DNA of 64,000 bases from NCBI RefSeq assembly GCF_024055795.1, contig NZ_JAMXMY010000017.1, positions 62,001 to 126,000 of the forward strand, read 5' to 3'. Below, one piece after another: positions 60,373 through 64,000 of this stretch (within the stretch, counting starts at the first letter, position 1; each line of letters opens with the position of its first letter). The notes under the pieces were generated by a model. That model did no database searches. It was not told where the DNA came from and saw only the letters and a program-made list of their open reading frames with translations. Both the position numbers and the translations under genes were made by a program. Source of the stretch: Actinoallomurus purpureus. Its GTDB lineage: Bacteria; Actinomycetota; Actinomycetes; Streptosporangiales; Streptosporangiaceae.

Positions 60373-60930
60373 GTGATGTTCTCCTTGCTGAGCCGGTCGG
60401 CCGGATGGTGGACCGGCGGGTATGCGGCGGGCGCGAATCGCGGCGTCGATATGGACGTGACGGCCCGCCATTCCGTTGAGCGCGGTGATGCCGTGGGCAT
60501 GGCGGTCCACCGTCGCCGTAGCGGCCAGTGACAGCTCGTCGCCGAGCGTCTCGGCCTCCGTCACGGTGAACACGACGGGTGCCTGGACTCCGCGAGCCGT
60601 CAGCAGGCCGTGCAGCCTCCAGACGCCGTCGGCATCGACCTCCGCGCTGGTGGAAGTGAAGCCGATGTCCGGGTGCCCGTCCGTGTCCAGGAACGTCTTC
60701 GACCGCACCTTGCGATCACGTGCGGCGTTGCCACTGGCAAAGCTGGCCGCGTCCGCCACGGCCTGCACGTGAGAGTCGGCAGGCGCCTCGGCGACGGAGA
60801 TGGTCCCCGAGCGCAGCCGGAAACCACCGCGGACGGTTCCCAGACCGAACATGTGCTTGGCGGAGAAGGCGATCGCGGAACGGGCCGGGTCGATGGCGTA
60901 CTCGCCCGGAGGGGGCACTTCGGCGGTCAC
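60373..60930 (-). CDS. YceI-family protein reading in frame into the FMN reductase (no stop codon)
   Basis: GTG 60930 with AGGAG before it. YceI lipocalin-like fold: YAIDPARSAIAFSAKHMFGLGTVRGGF, ADAASFASGNAARDRKVRSKTFLD, IGFTSTS, GLLTARGVQAPVVFTV. YceI proteins bind isoprenoid quinones or lipids. There is no signal peptide. The domain ends near IRARRIPAG, then a 15-residue linker leads directly to the Met of the FMN reductase. The complete ORF is 59809-60930, 373 aa. Confidence 0.85.
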
Positions 60931-60946
60931 GTACGACTCCTATCGA

Positions 60947-61015
60947 TTGAACTTTCAACTATCACGCTAGGGGAACTCACATGAAATTTCAAGTGTTGTC
61001 GTTTGAAGTTTCAAG
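60947..61015. promoter_or_regulatory. Three related operators between yceI and marR
   Basis: TTGAACTTTCAAC (60947), ATGAAATTTCAAG (60981) and TTTGAAGTTTCAAG (61002) share TTGAAnTTTCAA. The first covers the yceI side, the last the marR promoter. They probably bind the MarR protein. Confidence 0.82.
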
Positions 61016-61020
61016 AGAGC

Positions 61021-61026
61021 TAGACT
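61021..61026 (+). promoter_or_regulatory. -10 TAGACT of a leaderless marR promoter
   Basis: TAGACT is followed by exactly 7 nt and then ATG 61034. The same spacing occurs at the other MarR gene (ATG 38355). No ribosome binding site is present. Confidence 0.7.
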
Positions 61027-61033
61027 CGCGGGC

Positions 61034-61519
61034 ATGTCCGAAGGCCTGCCCACCTCGACCGAACAGCCGCGCTGGCTGAGTCCAGACGAGCTGGCGACCT
61101 GGCGCAGGTTCACCTTCCTGATGTACCGGCTGCCCACCGCGTTGGAGGCCCAGCTGCGCCAGGACTCGCAGCTCAGCTTCGTCGAGTACTACGCCCTCGC
61201 CGCGCTGTCGGAGCAACCCGGGCACCGGATGCGCATGGGCGACCTGGCGGTTCTCGCCAACTCCGAGCTGTCTCGCCTCTCCCATCTGATCAGCAGACTG
61301 GAAAAGCGCGGCTTCGTCCGACGCGAGCCGGACCCCACCAACGGCCGGTGCATCCACGCGGTCCTGACGGACGCCGGTCACGCCCACCTCGTCGAGGCCG
61401 CCCCGGGGCACGTGGCCGAGGTACGGAAACTGGTCTACGACGTCCTTGACCCGAACGAACTAGACGGTCTGCGCACCGCCGCAGAGAAGATCATCGACTG
61501 CATCGACTCCCGGCAGTAG
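61034..61519 (+). CDS. MarR family transcriptional regulator
   Basis: 161 aa. Winged helix GHRMRMGDLAVLANSELSRLSHLISRLEKRGFVRREPDPTNGRCIHAVLTDAGHAHL. Divergent from yceI-FMN reductase with three operator copies between. It likely controls those genes in response to a quinone, electrophile or oxidant, in keeping with the family and the two target domains. Confidence 0.92.
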   Translation: MSEGLPTSTEQPRWLSPDELATWRRFTFLMYRLPTALEAQLRQDSQLSFVEYYALAALSEQPGHRMRMGDLAVLANSELSRLSHLISRLEKRGFVRREPDPTNGRCIHAVLTDAGHAHLVEAAPGHVAEVRKLVYDVLDPNELDGLRTAAEKIIDCIDSRQ

Positions 61520-61833
61520 GGCGACCCGGACGAGCATGACGTTTGGCCTTGGAGCGCGCTCTAAGTCAAAGGTCCGGCCGGCATCGGCCGCTCAGCTGCT
61601 TGATCCCTGGCGGTCACCTGGCGGATCTGAGCGTGATTCCCGGCAAGCGCGGCAAGACCGTTCGCGCACGGCTGATAACCGGTCGGCCGCCTGCGGGGAG
61701 CACGTCATGATCAGGTGGCATTTCGATCATATTCGGCCGGTCTGGGTGTCCTTACCGGTCCCAGAACCGGTGTTCACCGAGGATTACCCCATTGCGCCGC
61801 AGAACGCGGCCGGTGCGTTGCTACGGTGCGGCA
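61520..61833. other. Gene-free stretch with a weak promoter at its end
   Basis: I see no gene. TACGGT at 61822 would put transcription a few bases from the ATG at 61834, another possible leaderless start. No repeats. Confidence 0.5.
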
Positions 61834-62556
61834 ATGACATCGTTCACCCACACCGCACCGGTACGCCAGGCGGTCATTCTCGCCGGCGGTCAAGGAACCC
61901 GGCTGCGTCCGTTCACCGACGACCGGCCCAAGCCGATGATCGAGATCGCGGGCAAGCCCATCATCGATCATCAGATCGAATGGCTGGCGTCCGAGGGCGT
62001 GGAGACGGTCATCGTCTCGTGCGGGCATCTGGCCGAGGTCCTCCAAGAGCACCTGGCCTCCCACGACCAGCCGGTCGATATCTCCACGGTGGTGGAGACC
62101 GAACCGCTCGGACGCGGCGGTGCGCTGAAGTACGCGGGCAAGCATCTACCGACGCCGAGCGGGCCGTGGTACGCCACCAACGGGGACGTGTGGACCCGGT
62201 TCTCGCTACGGCAGATGGCCGCCTACCACACCGAACGCGGCGCGACCGCGACGTTGGCGCTGGCGCGGCCCCGCCTGCCGTGGGGGGCGGTCGAGGTCGA
62301 CCAGCTCGGTCACATCGTCGATTTCGCCGAGGCACCGCGGCTGCCGTACCCGATCAACGGCGGGATCTACGTGTTCGGCCCCGACATCCTCGACCTGCTG
62401 CCGGACAAGGGCGACCACGAACGCACCACCTTCCCCCAACTGGCCAAGCAGCGGCGGCTGGCCGGCTTCGCGATCGAGGGCTACTGGCGTGCGATCGACA
62501 CCCACAAAGACATCCAGGAGGCCGCTAAAGAACTCGAAGGCTACCTGAACAAATAA
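61834..62556 (+). CDS. NDP-sugar pyrophosphorylase-like nucleotidyltransferase
   Basis: 240 aa from ATG 61834. Nucleotide-binding signature VILAGGQGTRLRPFTDDRPKPMIEIAGKP, then VSCGHLAEVLQEHL, ETEPLGRGGALKYAG, YATNGDVWTR (metal Asp) and EGYWRAIDTHKDI. It belongs with glucose- or mannose-1-phosphate nucleotidyltransferases lacking a C-terminal left-handed helix. Provides activated sugar for cell-surface glycans; which sugar is not evident. Confidence 0.9.
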   Translation: MTSFTHTAPVRQAVILAGGQGTRLRPFTDDRPKPMIEIAGKPIIDHQIEWLASEGVETVIVSCGHLAEVLQEHLASHDQPVDISTVVETEPLGRGGALKYAGKHLPTPSGPWYATNGDVWTRFSLRQMAAYHTERGATATLALARPRLPWGAVEVDQLGHIVDFAEAPRLPYPINGGIYVFGPDILDLLPDKGDHERTTFPQLAKQRRLAGFAIEGYWRAIDTHKDIQEAAKELEGYLNK

Positions 62557-62562
62557 TGCCTG

Positions 62563-62608
62563 GTCCGTGCAGCGCAATTCCGCACGGACATAAGGCGTTT
62601 CCCGCCTT
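62563..62608 (+). terminator. Double terminator after the nucleotidyltransferase gene
   Basis: GTCCGTGC / GCACGGAC (62563-62570 with 62582-62589), then AAGGCG TTTCC CGCCTT (62592-62608) followed by TAAAT. Both lie within 55 nt of the stop. Confidence 0.88.
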
Positions 62609-62631
62609 TAAATAGCATTACCGCCTGGCAA

Positions 62632-62673
62632 TCCCGGCGGGCGCTGCCTTGATGACGCAGCACCCGCCAGGGA
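62632..62673 (-). terminator. Terminator of the DUF4192 gene
   Basis: TCCCGGCGGGCGCTGC (62632-62647) pairs with GCAGCACCCGCCAGGGA (62657-62673) with two mismatches; 9-nt loop. It ends 30 nt past the stop on the minus strand. Confidence 0.85.
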
Positions 62674-62703
62674 TCTCCCGACGACGACGTCACCTCGTGC
62701 CGG

Positions 62704-63690
62704 TCAGCTCGCCTCGTCGAGTTGCTCCGGGGTGATGTCGAGCGGCACGGACCAGGGCGGCAGGCCGCTGACGAACAGCTCGTGCAGCAGCCGCGCCATG
62801 GAGTAATGCGGGTCGGCGGCCAGCGCCCGGTCCAACGCGAGGTTGGCCAGCGCACCCTCGCCCGCCCGCCAGGCGGCGAACGCCAGCAGGCAGGCCGGCC
62901 CGGCGAGGTAGGACTCGGGCACACGGCGCACCACGTCGCGCCACAACCCGATGTGCGCGCCGATCTCACCGTCGTCGATGCGCACCCACGCCTCGTCGCG
63001 AACCCGGAGGTTGACCAGGAGCACACCCAGCCAGGCGACCTCCTCATCAGTCGGCGGATCGCCTCCCGCCCGCGCGCGCTCGATGAGGACCCGCACCAGC
63101 CGCACCCCCTCATCGGCGACGCGGCGCCCCATCTCGCCGCTGCTCCCCTCGGCCCAGGAGACCAGGCGGCGCTCTGCCTGGAGCGCGGCCTGCCGCATCC
63201 GCTCCCCACCGACCGGCGCGATCATCCGCGCCAGCTCGTCGCGGTCCGGCAGTGCGACGAGACCCCCGGCGATGGCGGCCGCGGCCACCGCGCTGCCGCG
63301 CACGTCGACGAACGTGCCCTCCGGCGGGCAGCAGGCCGGGTCGGTGCACAGGTAGGACCAGTAGCGGGCGTCCTCGACGCGCAACACCTCGCGCAGCCGC
63401 ACACCCTCGCTGGCGAGGCGGTCGCCGACCCGCTCGACGACGGGCGTCACCCGCGCGCCCGGACCGTAACCGGCGAGGATGACATCCTCAGGCCGGCGCC
63501 GCGTGATGAGCTCGGTGACATGGTCGAGGAGCGCATCCGAGGCCGTTAAGTCCAGCCGGATCGCGTATGTGCCGTCTGCGCCGCCGCAACACAGCACGAC
63601 GACGCTGTCGGTGGGATGGAAGCCGACGAGGTAGGGGATGGCGGCGACGACGTCGGCGGGCGACCGGAGCCGCAAGGTGTTCGCTCTCAT
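62704..63690 (-). CDS. DUF4192 protein
   Basis: 328 aa from ATG 63690. Starts MRANTLRLRSPADVVAAIPYLVGFHPTDSVVVLCCGG (family start, partly quoted) and carries YWSYLCTDPACCPPEGT, the hallmark Cys segment of DUF4192. Middle and C-terminal parts are helical. The function of the family is unknown; it is restricted to actinobacteria. The earlier in-frame Met at 63813 belongs to the truncated tnpB upstream and is not its start. Confidence 0.9.
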   Translation of the reverse strand: MRANTLRLRSPADVVAAIPYLVGFHPTDSVVVLCCGGADGTYAIRLDLTASDALLDHVTELITRRRPEDVILAGYGPGARVTPVVERVGDRLASEGVRLREVLRVEDARYWSYLCTDPACCPPEGTFVDVRGSAVAAAAIAGGLVALPDRDELARMIAPVGGERMRQAALQAERRLVSWAEGSSGEMGRRVADEGVRLVRVLIERARAGGDPPTDEEVAWLGVLLVNLRVRDEAWVRIDDGEIGAHIGLWRDVVRRVPESYLAGPACLLAFAAWRAGEGALANLALDRALAADPHYSMARLLHELFVSGLPPWSVPLDITPEQLDEAS

Positions 63691-63768
63691 GGCCACGAGC
63701 CTCTCGCGCTCCGCCGCGCCCCGGCAGCCCCCGCTGAAGATCTGTGGAAAACCGTGCGTCCCGGTACG

Positions 63769-63895
63769 CCGCGTGGCGTTCGGTGAGGGTCTTGTTCCAC
63801 ACCAGGCGCACACACCCGAACGTGCGGCTGAAAACCGCTGCTTGTTCGGGGCCGGGGTAGGCCCGGCACTTGTACGCCGTCCGCATGACCGACAC
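63769..63895 (-). pseudogene. 5' fragment of a third tnpB
   Basis: From ATG 63886 (MRTAYKCRAYPGPEQ, or three codons earlier at 63895) the first 41 codons match the tnpB at 58345 nearly exactly, then diverge at about 63769 (HAAY, then RDARFSTD). The rest is deleted. The break is about 80 bp upstream of the DUF4192 start codon. Confidence 0.9.
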
Positions 63896-64000
63896 CTTAC
63901 AACTGTCGCGCTCCCATGTAAGTCGAATGACCGTATGTCGGCGGACTCCGTTCTCAGGCCGTCCCGGCTACGCCGGGCCGCTCCTGACGGAGCCCGGATT
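63769..64000 (-). mobile_element. Left part of a truncated IS605-family element, continues past the window
   Basis: Bases 63781-64000 align with 59461-59680 with only about a dozen changes, including the non-coding left side with GACTCCGTTCTCAGGCCGTC. The right part of the element is missing. Confidence 0.88.

Overview
The window is very GC-rich, uses GTG and TTG starts freely, and is packed with short overlapping transcription units. Its gene content points to an actinomycete: a class II NrdJ with NrdR, an actinobacterial-type LexA, PASTA-less Ser/Thr kinases, an F420-type PPOX enzyme, DUF1707/DUF4192/DUF2617/DUF4247 proteins, and a tmsA/tmsB pair for 10-methyl-branched fatty acids. That last pair fits a Thermomonosporaceae/Streptosporangiales-like organism, but the family is my inference. 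The window looks chromosomal. I see no rRNA, tRNA, CRISPR array, prophage or plasmid backbone.

Layout. 1-3.2 kb: a 5-oxoproline-degradation operon (a DUF1445 hydro-lyase, cut by the window edge, then pxpA, pxpB, pxpC). 3.3-6.4 kb: a PadR-ABC transporter operon. 6.4-8.2 kb: an EamA permease and a lipoprotein. 8.4-11.9 kb: an HTH-N6-adenine methylase followed by a membrane Ser/Thr kinase. 12-20.8 kb: mixed small genes, LtrA, an alpha/beta hydrolase, a two-module CbxX-type AAA protein, a HhH protein, a SIS protein and two small secreted proteins. 21.2-23.0 kb: a two-component system. 23.2-27.5 kb: rnhB and a polyamine-synthase-like/DUF350/DUF4247/DUF2617/DUF4178 operon. 27.6-29.3 kb: two IS605-family elements tail to tail, one of them only a remnant. 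29.4-33.2 kb: DoxX, pgi, lipoate-ligase-like. 33.4-42 kb: regulators paired with the enzymes or exporters they probably control (MarR-MFS-PPOX, ArsR, MarR/quinone reductase, MerR, TetR/SDR), plus a secreted lipase. 43.1-48.0 kb: nrdJ-nrdR facing lexA across a regulatory region with NrdR boxes and two SOS boxes. 48.1-50.7 kb: leuS behind a leucine leader peptide and attenuator. 50.8-57.7 kb: a P450, a hydrolase, tmsB-tmsA, a DUF1707 protein and a polysaccharide deacetylase. 57.9-64 kb: a small conserved protein, a second intact tnpB, an in-frame YceI-FMN-reductase fusion beside a MarR gene, a nucleotidyltransferase, a DUF4192 protein, and a truncated third tnpB at the edge.

The most unusual things I see are these. 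(1) The 3' ends of several unrelated genes are followed by degenerate tandem copies of themselves (pxpB/pxpC, lipoprotein, response regulator, deacetylase, perhaps pxpA/pxpB), as if gene ends in this genome 'stutter'. (2) A leuS leader encodes MRSRLLLSRPR ahead of a terminator hairpin. (3) The YceI frame has no stop codon before the next gene. (4) Several IS605-family right ends share a hairpin-plus-tail layout that would form the 3' end of a TnpB guide RNA. (5) The HTH-methylase/kinase pair is a possible reduced Pgl/BREX-like module. All functional calls rest on motifs read by eye; no database was searched.
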